A model generated the notes under the pieces. It saw only the letters and a program-made list of their open reading frames with translations. It did no database searches and was not told the origin of the DNA. Positions 22,501 to 37,500 of a DNA stretch of 64,000 bases are shown piece by piece (position 1 is the first letter of the stretch; each line of letters starts with the position of its first letter). The position numbers were made by a program, and so were the translations under genes. The DNA is taken from positions 35,358,164 through 35,422,163 of the forward strand of contig CM049315.1 in assembly GCA_026874595.1 (NCBI GenBank). The letters are read 5' to 3'. Source of the DNA: Sipunculus nudus (lineage: Eukaryota > Annelida > Sipuncula > Golfingiida > Sipunculidae).

Positions 22501-25500
22501 ACAGAAATGATTTTAGATATTTAGAATAGTTTCAGTCTGAATCCCCTTCAGACCATAACCTTTGTGTCCCAGAAATCTTTGACAGAATTTCTGAAGTTTA
22601 CAAAAATACATGTTTCCAATTGAGTGTGGAGACACAATTTTCAAAGATTAGTTTTCATTCAGATATTTAGAACACTGTTTGAAAGATGTTGGCAAAATGT
22701 CAGGGAAAAATGAAAAATTATTTTTTCGTTAGATTGTGAAAAAGGAAATCTCCTTTTTTTAAGTTTCATTGCATCAGTTAGTTTGTCAAGTGTTTACTTA
22801 AAGTTTACAGCAAATCTGCACTGTATATAAGCAAACTTTGGCAGGATTCATATTTACTACATTTGCTAAACATTTCCTTCAGAGGGATTTGCTTTAGGAC
22901 AACAGCAGTATGTGTAACTAAAATTAACTACAGTGTAAATTAAAATGCAGTATATCTGACCGCAGAGAATATAGCCATATAAGTTGTTTTAGGTGCCAAT
23001 TTTGAGTTTGCTTTAGTTAGCCTTAGAACAGTAATGCACGTTTGTACTTAAAAGGACCTGACAAGGGCAAACATGGAGGCTGCACTTCTGTGTGTGGTAT
23101 CTATAGTAGACGACATTATGCGTCGCAAGGACGGGACCACTGACGTCACATCGTGGCTGTCTCAGATCAGTCCACTGATCATTAAACTGATGAGCTGCAT
23201 GCAGGTCACATGTGACAAGGCTAAAGCCAGTCTCACCTTTTCCACAGTGGAGGTAAGTGTCATAGGGGTAGAGCACAGGACTCCAAAGTTTGGAGGTACT
23301 GAGTTCAAATCTCAGCTGGGGAGTGGCAAGAATTCATGTTTGGCCCCCACCCAGGGTGAGCATTCTGCAGGCTTAATGTGAAGTCTGCACCCCACAGTTG
23401 TGTATCATCATAAATGAGTGCATCCACAAATGAGTGCATCTTTTTGGGGTTTCCTTTGTATTATGACCTGGGGGGGGCGGGGGGCGGGGGGTTTACACAA
23501 ATAGGACCGTGGTAGACAGCATGCCAGGGTGATACAAGAATGTAAAATAAAATAACAGGAAGTGAATGCCACCACTCTAACTCAAAGTCCCAAAATGAAA
23601 TGGAACTCTACAGGTATCCATTCTCAAGTTAAGAATTTGATAAGGAGTATTAAAAAGTGGAAGCAGTTACCTCTACCAATAAAAAAAAATAAAAACAGGG
23701 TATTCCTTGTCATGTCATATTTTGTGCAATCCACAAAATACCTAGGTTTTGCCTTTTTTGGCAACTGATTTAATCCTGATGTACAATGTCTTAGGCCTCC
23801 AGTTTAAATGTAAGTATATTCAACTGGATTGATGATGATTATTGTGTACAGTTAAGTTACATGGCTTTTCATTTGCTTGAAAGCCAACTCATTAGCAAAT
23901 ACCTTAAACATGAAGGTAAAGTTGTGTATCCATGTGTGAAAAGCCACTCTATTTCCTGCTTATGTGAATATGTGTGATTTGGCAGAAGTATATTGTGGTA
24001 CAGTGGGCCTAGCAGATGCTGGTTCAAAAAAGGCCCAAAAAGATGCTGGCATGACATCATTTTACCAGGAATCCCTCAGTTTGCTCAGACTGTGTGTGTG
24101 CTAGTGAAAATGTTTTTCGTTGGGACTTCACCCACAAGTACATATAAAGTGACAGAGAGACTTAGAAAACACCACAGTTACAAAATTAAATGAGGGATTT
24201 TTCATGCATGCAAGAATATAAGCCTACACTTGCACATTGAAGCACACTAAAATAAAACTTCTTTCATAGTTTGTTGACTGTGGCCATGCATTAATATTAG
24301 CTGTAAATCGTTGTTACACAATATGCACATATATCCAGTCTGTCCAGAATTGGGATCGTATAGGAAATATTTTTCACTAATCATACATGGCTGCAGCCAT
24401 CAGGTAATTTGTTCCTCTTTAGTTTGCTTGGTTCATACCAAGTGTAATGAGGTAAAACAAGAAAACATTGATGCAAGCCTGATACATACATACTACCTTA
24501 ATTTGACATGGTTTCTGTCAGAATGATTATAGGAGAATAATATTGTTTTGTTCATCTTGATTTCTAAGAATTCCTTACATAATTTAAACCAAATACAGTG
24601 AAACTCCTACTTGCTGACAACTCAGTAAGAGGGACAACTCACTAATGCAGAAACTAAATCTCAGTCCCTTCAATTTTGCCTCTATATTATGTTTAACGTA
24701 AACTCAGTTAAGCGGACAACTCACTATCCTGGACACAAACAAGCTTTCCCGTTCCGCCACCACATTCCAGTACATATTATGACCCTCTAAAGCGGACAGA
24801 CATCGCAAGTTCTATTTTGTTCATATATTTGTCGGGAAATGACACTCCTAGGACATGACGTTGTATGACCTGTTTCGGTTAAAGCGACAGCCCGGGTACA
24901 AGCGTAATTTGGTGAACCATTGGCATGTTATATGTAAATATACAGTATCGAAATTGTTGTTTATTCATATCAATGTGTTGATAACACAGTCATTATTAAA
25001 TTAAGATTGGCAGGTTAATTAGGAAAAATTAAGCTTTCAAACTGAAACAGCTTTATATTCGACAAGACCACCATCAAAGACTGCCGTTCGTACTTTGTGA
25101 TCGGCCTTCGGCCCGGGGAGAGGTAATTATGGTTAGCGACAGTTTGTGCTTTGTTTTGGTGAATGCAAGGTGAAGACTATCCTTTAAGTTTAAAAAATAA
25201 TCATGCTGTCCGGATGCTGTCAATAATCTATCTTCAATGGGCCAAGTGCAACCATCCATGAACTGCCGCTTGCTTAGAAGATGAAGCATGTTACGTTGAA
25301 GTGAAACTCCCAAGATTAGGCCTAGCTGATGTTTGTCTTTTTTTTAAATAATAATATTTTATTTATTGCAAGTACTTATTTTGAAAATGATTTAAATCAA
25401 ATTTATGTAGCCTATTTCAAGTTAGGCGTACATTTAATGAAATCATAGGAAATCAGAAACATTTAATGAAGAATTGACGCAATATGCCGAACTCCTCTAA

Positions 25501-28500
25501 ACAGGATAACTCACTTATACAGACAAAATCCTCCAGTCCCTTGCATGTCCGGCTTAGGGGAGTTTCACTGTATTAATTATATATATATTGTGGTACATTT
25601 TCCTGTTTTCCATGTATAGGTGTTACAATAAGCCAAATGATTTGTATATTTTATCTTTTCAGTTATCTAGTCAACACATCAACTTGTTGCATACAATTAA
25701 ATACAGACGTGATGTTGTCTTTTCTCAGGCAGTAAGTGAATGTATTTCCATTTATTGTTATACCCTGTTCCAGCAACTGTTACCTATCAATGTTTTGAGA
25801 TTTTTTTCTTACAAAGGTCAGTCAATAATGGAAAACTAAATGTCTTTGAATAAATCAGGTACTGCAACAATTAGAACAAATACAATGCCATACCTTGCAA
25901 ATAATTTGAGCACCTCAGTCTGAGTGACTGCTGTCACAGACTTAGGGCATGTTATCAGCACATCAGTAGGTAATGCCACACACATAAATTTGTGTGAGAA
26001 AAAAAAGTGTTGCATGAGCAGGCAAATTTTAAAAATACTATTTACCAGTGGAGTCACAACAAATGGAATTGTGCCAGCTTGCCCAGAAATTACAAACATT
26101 TGCTCATGTTCTTGAAATGGTGTACATGATCAACACACATTTTAGTCTATTTTCCAAAACTTTAAGAAATCTTTAAGGGGATTTTTAACATAGCACAAAT
26201 TGACAGTATTACTAAGGACCTGGTCTTCATTTATAAAATATAAAGAAAAAACATAGGTAAAATGGGAACAGCAAATTTGTGGAACAACAACATTTTTTTT
26301 GTATGGCCTAAGCATCAGGGGCCTGTTGTGGAAAGGAATCTTCCCAAAGTCGGGATTTGTCATGCTCCACTGACTGTAGAAATGTCTAAATTAAACTTAT
26401 TTTGTCACAACATATTCACCAGAATAATAGGGTCAGTGGAATCTTGTGACAGATGATGATTAGATTTTAGTACCATAAATATTGTCAAATATTTATAAAT
26501 ATTGTAAAAAAATCTGTGAAATGATGTGAGTGCCATCATTTCATTAATTGGTGGCCAAAAGAAAATGAATGAAAATTATGATTCAGATATTCCAATCTCT
26601 TTCACTTGAGTGCTTATTCTGTTCTGTAACATATTAATATGGATATGAGCATTTCATAATAACAACCAATTAATGTTGGGCACTTGGTGAAATAAAATAT
26701 AAATTAACCATAGCTTTTTGTGTGTATTTGTAGAAGTTAATCATAGTTCATGCTTCCCATTCTATATTTATGATATTTTCAAAAACACTCTGTGTGATAT
26801 GATATAGATAGAAATCTAGCTGAACCCGATTTCGCTTTTACAAATTCACACCAGTAAAAAAAATTTTGTGGAGGAAAATGTGCCTACAGGGTCCTATTTC
26901 AGACCACATTTTTTTTTATTATTTTCATTATTTTTTAGTTAACTGCAGCAACAGGGGCTTTCATCACAAAGTTACGGAGCAGTCTGACAAATGATACATT
27001 TCTACGGCAAATTTGTCGAGTTGGTGTTCTCATGGAATTTGAAAGCCTTGTCAGTTGCCATGGGGACGAAATGGGTATGCTGGAAGATTTCTGCGTGGCA
27101 GTGGATGACCTTTGTCATGTGACCTACAAAATTACACAAGCTAAAAACATGGATGATGTCTTACCGGTTGTCCAAAGAAGCAGGTAAACAAAATATAGCA
27201 ACAAAATTATAAAAAGGACCATGGTGTCCTGTTCAAGTGCTTCATGTACCTTAAAAAAGCCCAGCAAATTCACAAAATTTGATTTTTGAGCTCTTAAATG
27301 ATGGCCAGCTTTCTGATATCAATGAAACATTAAAATCAATTTGCACATGCAGTCACTATGACAGAATGGATCTCCTCTTGAAAATTATGTCGGTGAATGT
27401 TCAGAATCTTTTTCAGTGGTTTACAAGGAAGTAGTGATGAAGCAGACATCAAGTTAGTCATTCCTCATTCAGTTTTACTTGCTTGATTACCAAAGACAGT
27501 TATTTATGACATCACAATAAGGCCCCAAAAAATGATAAAAGTGACCATTTGTAAAAAAATCTTTGAGACTCATAAATCTGCATGACATTCTCATTAATAT
27601 TTGGTGTAATTACTTTGAGAATGAGCTGGAAAATTAGCAGTGAGTTTTAGGTGATAATAATTTAACAGCAAATTATTCAAGGTACATAGAGTGTTACAAC
27701 GCTCCAAAAAGATTTTCAGTCTTACGGTTCATGGAATTTTTAGCTGAAATGATTATCAATGGTCCATCTACCAATTTGCTCAAAATGATGAATGAATATA
27801 AAACAGGACTTTCATCACCTCTAAGAAGAAGAGTATGGCGATATGCCTCAAAATTGATGTTACAATGTTTAGCTGGATTTAGCCCTAAAATAGTTACATG
27901 ATCCTCATATGTTGGTGTAATATACATCAAGATTACTTTAGTTGCTTTTAATAATTGCCCATCTTTTAAGATTCATTCTTGTTAACTATTACACACAAAC
28001 TCATTAAAACATGCTTGTATGATCTATTGCTTTGTTTAGCCTGTCAAAATTTAGAAAGAAACAGATAAGTTTTATCTCTACTGAGAAAATAACCTCAATA
28101 CCATACTGTGACATAAAAAATCCCAGTGTTCCACCATCTATAAAGAAAGTGTAACTCTCTGATTCTGATTATGAATTTGTGGAAAATTGTGTAATAGAAT
28201 CTTTTGATCTGTTAAGAAAATTCATGAAATGATTAAGGCATTTTGATTTTCTTGAGATGTAATAACTATACTTAACCATGATTTAATATTACACTGACAA
28301 TGTATTTTCCTTACTCTGAGTCTATAATGGTACTTTTCATTCAAGTGTATTACATTTGTGTCTCATTGATACTACCTCAGCGTAGAATGATGAAATTTGC
28401 TTAACAATGCCTTAACCTGCTTTTGACCTTACATTGTCATTTGACACAATCTGTTTTTCACATTGTTTGATTATATTGGTGCATTTTGTAGCCAAGTCTT

Positions 28501-31500
28501 TTCATTAGGTTACCTTGTCATTGTGTACTTCCACTACATTGAAACTTAATTATGGTTTAAACAATGAATGTTTGTATTGAAGCACAAGCTTTTTCCTTTG
28601 AATTAAGTATTATAGGTTTGTTAAATCTAAACAACTCGTGTGAACACTGTAAATATCTTATGATTTGTGGTAAACGAGAAAATTATAATTTGTAAGTAAT
28701 GATATTACTAGTTGCATTTAATGCATTTCATCACATCAGATTTATGAATTTGTATACTGGTTCCTTATTGCAAGGCCTATATAGCCATTACTGTAGACAA
28801 ACAAAAAAGTGTAATAATAAGCAGTCACCTGGTTCTTGAGTGATTACCTTTGAAGAATGCTTTGAATGCCAGAAGCAGCCTAAAAAAAGTTTCATTCTAG
28901 TCCAGATTCATCTAATATCTCCTGAAATCAAGCTTGTTTGCTTCCAGCCCTTCTCTCCAGAGTGCAGAAAGAATAATTTCTGATAAACACTTTGTTTGAA
29001 GTTTGATGCATTTGACAGGATGTTAAATACCAATATTTTATTTCAGGGAAAATACTTGTGTAAGTTATTAATGTGGTATTTCTTGTACTGGTTACTTAAA
29101 ATGTAAACTTGAGTGTAGGTAATAAATTATTTTATTTTCATAGTATGTTCCTGCAGCTTTCAAGAAAAATTATGTTTTTTATATATATAAATTCTTTCCC
29201 ATGTTTAGAGCAATGTGCAAAAATCTGCCTTGTAAAATGCTTGCACAATATGGTTGATACCTGCAAATGCTTCAAGCATTAAAGTATTAAAAACTTTACC
29301 AAAAGCCATTTTAAACTGTGCAAGGAGAAGAAGAAGACGATAATGCTTGCAGACCCAGGAGTGAAGAGCCAACACTTTTGTTGTTTTCCTTCTCTTGATT
29401 ATATATGTTTAACAACTCTGTCACATGATATGATACTTCAGTTTATTTGCACAGCACTTTATGATTTTTCATCTTTGAGTTCCTGTACCTCCTAGATTAA
29501 TAAATTTGCAGTTAATATTAGTGAATGATTATACTATTAATAAGTAATTATGAAAAAGTCTGCATTTGCTTTTGAATATACAACTAATCATTGATAAATT
29601 AAAAAATATACCTTGTTCTACAGTTGAATTTTGCATGCCTCAAGTTTAGACCACTTAACAAGTCTATTTTCTGATGATTTGCATGCATTCTAATTTTCTG
29701 TAACTGCAAGGCATGAGCTAACTGCAAGGCATGGTATCATGAACAGTACTTACACAGAATAACATGGTATGCACCTTTGACAGAACCATGACTAAGTATT
29801 AACTAAAAAGTTTTGCATCTGACCTAAATAACATTCATTCCTTTCTTATGCACAGTTACGACACAGACATGATTATATTGGATCTTTTATAAATGTTTAA
29901 CTTATATTTAGTTTTGTATATTAGTTGTGGTTACTTTTTGTATATGTTGAAAAGGCTGTCATTTTCAGGATAGTTCAATGCTGACTGATCATGATGATGT
30001 GACAGGCATGATGAGGACATGATGGCATTATCCATCCTGTGAGACAGTCTGGCCAGTATAAAACCATTCAAGTCAGGGAGTCAGATTTGTCATGACATAG
30101 AACAGCATGGATGCCTGTATATAGTTATGACACAAAAGCAGAGGACACAGTTCTGTCAGAACATTGTCAGGAAAATCACAAAAGGCAGGGAGTCAGATTG
30201 AACAAGACAAAGGATAGCATGGATGTCTGCGTAGTGTTACAGGGTGCATTTAAAAAGCTGACAGAACAGTCTCGCTCATGAAGCTTGCTCTTCTAGTTAA
30301 GCAGTTGGGATGCCAGACATGTGCTCCACTGATATGGGTTTGAATCCAGGATCTGCCCAATATTTTCCCCTGAGCAAAAATGTTTCCATAACATATGGGG
30401 GCCGTTCAAAATGACACCAGACTTTGGGGCTCTAGGAGTGATGGTTTGAAGTACTTGGGTAATTACTGTCACCTGATTCACCAAGTGTGACTCCAGGGAT
30501 ATTTAATCTTGTTCTGATAGCAGAACGCTCTTAAGAGAGGGTGTGTTACTTGGTGCACAGAAAAAGCTGAGCGAACTGTCTCGCTGGTGAAGCTTGCTTT
30601 TCTAGCAAAGCGGTTGGAATGCTGGGCATGTGTACCACCAATACAGGTAAGAATTCAGGATCAGAGGACATAGTCATGACAGAATACCAGAGGACACAGT
30701 GCTGTCAGGGCATAGTCAGGAAACCCATACAAAGCAGGGAGTCAGATTCATCAAGACTGGGAACATGGGAATCTGAGGAGTCTGGATAAATTGGGGCATA
30801 TCAGGATAACCAGGACGAAATGGACAGAAGACAGGACAATCTGAGAGTATAATTACCTTTTAATGCACAATGACTATTATAATAGTTAATTTTATTATAT
30901 TGAATATTATATAATATTGACTATTGTATTAAATTAATTAATTGTTGTGTCCTTCTGCACATGACAATACAGTTATATATGACTCCTCGTTTGAACGTAA
31001 CCATCCTGATTCTGTGTATAATGAATGATTGACTGATTGATCAGTTGTCTGTCTGCTGTTTGTTCAAAATGGCAAGTATTACAAATAAATATGAATAGAA
31101 ACATGTTAACATTTATTATCACATCAAATGATTTGTGATATTTAACAACAATCTTGTGATTGATATATGAGTAAATGATTATAATGATCAGCTGGGTGGT
31201 GGCCTTTATTTTGTACGGCTCATAATGAATGATTGTTAATTATGACATATATTTTTAAAACCATAAATAATGGCAGCTCAAAATGGCATGTAGTGCTGTG
31301 CATTGCCATTTAGTGCTGGGCATGAAGATTTCCTGCTTTGTTCAGATATTGGCTGCATGTTTTGCTTTATCATGTGGCAGTATAATGGCCCTCTGCCTAT
31401 TTTTTCATACCTGGTAATAAGCTATTACTGTGTGAGCAATATCAGATACATATATGTATATCAGACGCTCTTGATTGTCAATATTTACCTCTTGTGGTTA

Positions 31501-34500
31501 CTAATCACTTGTATTCAGGTGTCTGTCCTAGCTGAACTTAACCTATCGTCACACATTGTGTATGCATTTGTACCAAAGGCTCATGACTTTAATGGATTTA
31601 AACTGTTATTTAAGAGCCTTCATGTCTTATATTGACTGATATATATTTGTCTTACAAAAAAAGCTGATTAATCTTTCAAAATGGGACAGAAATCATGTAA
31701 CATTTTCAAGAACTCAAGTATAAGTTCCCTGCATTAACACAAACCTGTCAACTCTAAATTATGCTTCATTTTCCTGTTTTTCCACCTATCAAAGCTGTTA
31801 GTATTTAAATAATATTTATCAGTGGCCTGTTTTCCAATACACTGAAAGAAATCCTTTAAATATTTTCTCCACTGAAAATTCTTGAAATAAGCCCAGTGTT
31901 GAAAATACCCACAAATAAAAATGACAGAAAATGTGGAAGGCTGAAGGAATGATAAAGTAGACTGATAAAAAAAATTTTAAAGAACGTGAAAATTTTTTAA
32001 ATTTTGAAAGAAAAATCACTATAGAGTCCTATTTTATAACTGTTTAATTTGTTTTTTTTTATCTTATTTAATAGGTGATCCACAGATAAAGTGTTAAAGA
32101 TATGTTATTTTTGTCTAGGTATTTTACCGGTATAAATTTGTAAATGTGATGGTAGAGTTGCACTTAGTGTCACCTTTAAGGGTGTATAAAAATTGTCTAA
32201 GAAAAACTTGAGATATGATGTGCGAATATTTGACATGCATGAACACTTTTGCTTGGGTTCACATGCACACAGTTTCCTTTTTAAAATTCTCTTATTTGGT
32301 ATTTTATTTTCCTGGGTGCTTGGTGAATTTATTGAAATCTAATAAACATTGAATTAGACTGGTACCCAGGGATAAATGGCTGTGTACCAGTCTACTCATT
32401 TTATTTAACCAGCATGCCTCTCAGTACTAACTCCAGGTAGTTTAGTTACCTTTACCATTATCAAACCCATCTATTGGACAACCCATGAAGGTTTACTTTT
32501 CTGTTCTTTTCAGTTTGCTAAAATCTGGTGGAAATTTTCCTGATTATAATAGGTAAGAGGTGTTGTATTGTTTGGCATGCAGCAGAACCCAAGTAGAATT
32601 GTGTTAGTTACAAGAGTAGATTTTATTTGATTTTATTCTCTAAAACTGCTGATTTCCCCATGTGATAGTGGGTTTCCTAAAGTGTTCCTCTGAATGTTTT
32701 ATTAAATACAATTCTGGTCCTCAAAACAGATGCTCTGTCATGCAGCACTTGTATCAGTTGGTAAATCAGTATTCATATTTACTAGTATGTCTTTTGATTT
32801 ATAAAATGAAAAATGTTCTGTTTCATCAATAGACATGAGTCAACCAGTTTTGTTAATCTCAACATTTAATTCTACTTGAAAGCTTTTGCCAGTGAGGTGA
32901 CCATACTTTTGCTGGTATTATTTAACACACAAGAGGATTAAAAAAGATAAGCACAAAAAAGTTTTTGTGCCAGTCCTTATATAATGACACATAACTTTTA
33001 TTACTGACCTAACTAATTGAATGCTGTGACTTTTTCAACAGGTGCCCAAATCATCCCCACCTTTGATACAAAGCTCTTATTTTCATTGTTACATTCAGGT
33101 TGTTTCATAATGGGTGTATGCTCTCTGACAACAGGTTTCATAGTGTGAGTTGCTTAACAGTTTGCTATTTACTGTGGGTAAACTGTAGTTGAGACATCAT
33201 GATTAGTGATTATTCACAATATATAGGTAAATTATAGATTTGCCAAAGCTGTGTCATTGGAGAAGGGTATCTAGTGTTTATAGGCTATATGTTATCCCCC
33301 CCCCCCCTTAATCCATATATTGTAAGCATTGATCAAGGTATTGTGAACATAAGATTATTGTATAAAGACAAGTAAGTCAAATATTGTGCATTTCTTCACA
33401 TAAGTGGTAAACTCCTCATGCAGGGGTTTAACCCAGCAGTCATTCTATATCTCCTTTACTTTAACAAATAAGATTTTCAGAGTTTCACTACCAGGTGGCA
33501 CAGAAAAAAATAATTGTAACCAGACCAATGAGAGCATGATAACGCATTGTGCATCCAACTCCTCAAGTTTTAAACCAGTGACACCTGCTCTGGTTTTCTG
33601 ATTCTTGGCCTTGTGCCAGCCCTGGTGCTGAGACCCTTGAAAAATGTGATGAAAACAGCGGTTACAGAGAAGGAGGTCTGGAATAACTGCAGTGTATAAG
33701 GAGTGTACATAAGTAGATAAGAGTGGTAAATCCATACATGTGACCCAATGAAAGCCTTCCCATCAGTGTTCATGGTATGGAGAGAAAGCATTGTCTTTGT
33801 GGTTCCTACCAAAATCATTCAATTTTTCTTTAGGAAGATATTCAAAATGTTAGTTAACATGATATGATGTAAACATTTTTCATTCAGGGTTGGTTGTAAC
33901 AATCATAGAATTTCTGTCTTTATTTTGGTGAGTCCCTGTCTATTCTTTTCAGACTCAAAAACTCATGACTTTTTGTTGGATTATTTGAAAATCCAGACCA
34001 GTCTAACTATAGATGGCTGTTAGTTTTATGAAATATAGGTTTCTGTGGTTGATAAAGAGAAGAAGAGGATAGGGTCAGGAGTGTAATGACTGGAGGGTAG
34101 GCCAGTCAAATGGTGTTTAAGAAAGCTTTACATCAATATGCTTATTAGGTTTCACTGAATAAAGCTTATTCCTACATAAGAAATTTTTTTTCATATATTG
34201 TGGTTGTGAAATTTTTGTGACATGTTCATGACATGCTCATTTCACCACATACACATTATCATTATCATATCTATTTAAAATGAAAATAAAAATAGATTCC
34301 TTTAACCCAATGATAAGCAGAGTTTACTTTGTGAGAATACAAATATAGGATTATTTGGCCATGATTCAAACAAAGATCAGTTTATTTGACCTTAGAATAT
34401 AAATATGTCTATTGGACCAAAATACAATTAATTATAAGTTTATTTGACCAGGATTCAAACAATTGTTAGTTAAATGTTTATTTGACCATAATATAGGCTG

Positions 34501-37500
34501 ACAGAATGTTTAAGCTGAGTTGTACCATTGTTTCATTGTCAAAATACAACATATTTTTAAGCAATTAGAATATAAACTTTAATTTAATCAGAATGTATAC
34601 ATTTGTTTGGACATTAAAATTAAATTTGTTTATTCAAGCTGAATGTAGACTGGGATATATTTGACTAGAAATCTATTTGAATCTATAAAAATATTTTTGT
34701 CTTACCTACACAAAAATTCCTTTAATATGTAATGTTTAAAATATGACCTTTCATATAATAGCTAAAAGTTAGTACAAAAGGGGTAAAACACAAAGTATAA
34801 ATTAAACATGCTCTGTATCATACTCTTAATGGCAATGTCTCTCTGCAGCTTGAGAAATATTTCAAGCATGTGACTTAATTTAGTGGTCCATACCAACTCG
34901 GTAGACAAAACTTAATCTTTGCTGTAGTACATCAAACTTTATCTCGGTTTTTAAATTTCAGTCAAACACAGGTGACAGTACTGAAATGAAGTTATGAAAG
35001 TAGATATAGGTCAAAGAGCTTCACTGTCATGAAGTATTAAAGCCTTTCGTGTTTGACTTCAAGGTCATTAATAGCCTACTGTCCAGGAAAGCATGTTCTT
35101 TTTCTTATTTTACCCTTATACTTAGTGGTCAGTACATTTTGAAGCTCATAGTTAGAATCCTTGATATGTAACACTGCATGGATGCCATTCATACTGTATA
35201 AAACCAAATGTCCAATTCATTATGTGTGCATAGATTGCAAAATCCATCTTTGCTAGTATTGATATGTATATTAAAAACCATAAAGTTTTGATTTAGTAAT
35301 ATCTGCATATAATGCAGTACAGTTTGCTTGTTAACCCCAAAATCTAAATTTCCTTTTAATATCTGCATATTATGCAGTACCAATATACTTATTAGCCCAA
35401 GGTAAGAAATGTGTGCCTCTGTACAGGTGTGGTTATGCAGTATGTGTGCCGGTCACAGAACACATGTACCAGCTACTACCGAAGGAGCTACAAAGAGGTC
35501 ACGCAGTCAAGGTCACGCCACTGCTCTTCAACATGGGTATAAATGAGCAGGCCACACTTGCAGAAACGTAAGATTGAGCACAAAGTACCTTTGGTTTAGT
35601 TTTCTAATTACCAACAACGTAGTGTCCATGATACTAGTTAAACAATTATTTAAAATAACAGGTTTGTAGTGGACTTGGAGCAGGCTTGAATGCCGCTTTT
35701 ACAATTAGGATATCATTTTTGTTCCCATAGTGAACTTGATATACTGATTTAAGCATTTCTTTCATGGACTATTTTAAGTTTACCTTGAATAAGCTTACTC
35801 TTCTTGTTTTGTAATAGCTGATGAAATTCACAAGGTTGTTTCTTTAGTAAATGTACATAAAAAGTGGATTACTCTTTACTTCATTTCAACAGCTGTAAGA
35901 TTGGAATCTGCTGTCCAGCACTGCTTTGTTTTGAGATTTTCTGTAATGCTGAGAAGGTTGATGTCTGTATGTCTTCCGTTTGAACACCTTGTTATTTGAG
36001 GAAACTTATCTGTGTACATGCCACCTTTTACTTCCTGTGGTTGATGCTGCCTTTGAGGTCTTCTGTTTAGTTTTTATTAATAATCACTTGTTGATAAGCC
36101 ATATCTCACTCTAGGTTTGGTGACTTGACGGTCCAGGAACAAATAAACCTGGACAGTTACAAAAGGCTATCCCAGTACTGGGAGAAGTACTCTGAGCTGA
36201 TTGGAGAACCAGGTCAGTGATATCCATATTGTGTGCTATTTTATCAGGTTTGAAAATTTTAGTCAGATGTGGCAATGTTGTTTGTGTTGTGTAAAAACTG
36301 TGTATTTCACAGTGGCTGTCTGTGTGTCCAAATTAACCACTCCACTTTGGTGAAGGGACATTAATTGTTCCCAGAGAGCTGATTGTATTGTATAATTATA
36401 CACCTAGTCAGTCCAAAACACCCTTCCACCTAAGGTTGTTTTCTATTCAAGATGAACCTTTTCCTGTTGCGCACTATGGGACTGATGGGACTACTCATCT
36501 CAAATGTCAAACTTTAAAATAAAAATTTGTTAACATTTCAAGAAAACACCTTCAGTTTACAATTCACATGCATATTCTTACAAAATATTACTTATTCTGT
36601 GAAGTCCTTACAGCAAAAACACCCTTGTCTATGTAATTTGCCTTGAACCAGTTCTTAACCAATGCACTTGAACAGGCTACATTGCCATCTTCACTACATT
36701 ACCTATATCTTTGCCATCTCTGTGTGTACAAGCCCCAGTGCATTGTAGGTAGCAGACTTTGATGCCCACAAACACTAACCTGCAGAGTTGTATTTTTTAT
36801 GCCCCCGCCACAAAGTGGCCGGGGCATATAGTTTTACCCATGTCCGTCATTCCGTCAAAATCAAACAGTTGTACGGACTTTTTTTCGCAGTGCCTGCAGA
36901 TATTGGCCTGATTTTTGGTGTGTGGGCAGATAATGACCAGTTACAGATCGAGTTCGTGTTTCGTCCCGGTTGACCTACTTTTGACCGTTTTACGGCTCCT
37001 AAACTTAGAAAATTTCATGAAAAATAGAAATTTTCATGACAAACACACATGTACGGACTTTTTTTCGCAATGCCTGCAGATTTTCGCCTGATTATTGGTG
37101 TGTAGGCAGATAATGATCAGTTACAGATCGAGTTTGCGTTTCGTCCCGATTGACGTACTTTTGACTGTTTTACGGCTCCTTAACTTAGAAAATTTCATGA
37201 AAAATAGAAATTTTCATGACAAATACACATGTACGGACTTTTTTTTGCAATGCCTCCAGATATTGGCCTGATTTTTGGTGTGTGGGCAGATATTGACCAG
37301 TTACAGATCAAGTTCGTGTTTCGTCCTGGTTGACCTTCTTTTGACCGTTTTACGGCTCTTGAACATAAAAAATTTCATGAAAACTAGAAATTTTCATGAC
37401 AAACACACATGTACGGATTTTTTTTCACAATGCCTGCAGATATTAGCCTGATTTTTGGTGTGCAGGCAGATATTGACTAGTTACAGATCGAGTTCGGGTT

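Larger units (their letters stand above)
27184..32513 (+). other. INPP4 intron between exon g and the microexon
   Basis: 5.3 kb, AT-rich. Apart from SINE-like copies at ~30240-30365 and ~30560-30665 and short repeated phrases (GCAGGGAGTCAGATT near 30186 and 30737), nothing stands out. Confidence 0.6.

Noticed and set aside
23256-23330. Functional tRNA gene next to exon e
   Set aside because: The T-arm is perfect but the acceptor stem does not pair and the 5' end runs into the splice donor.
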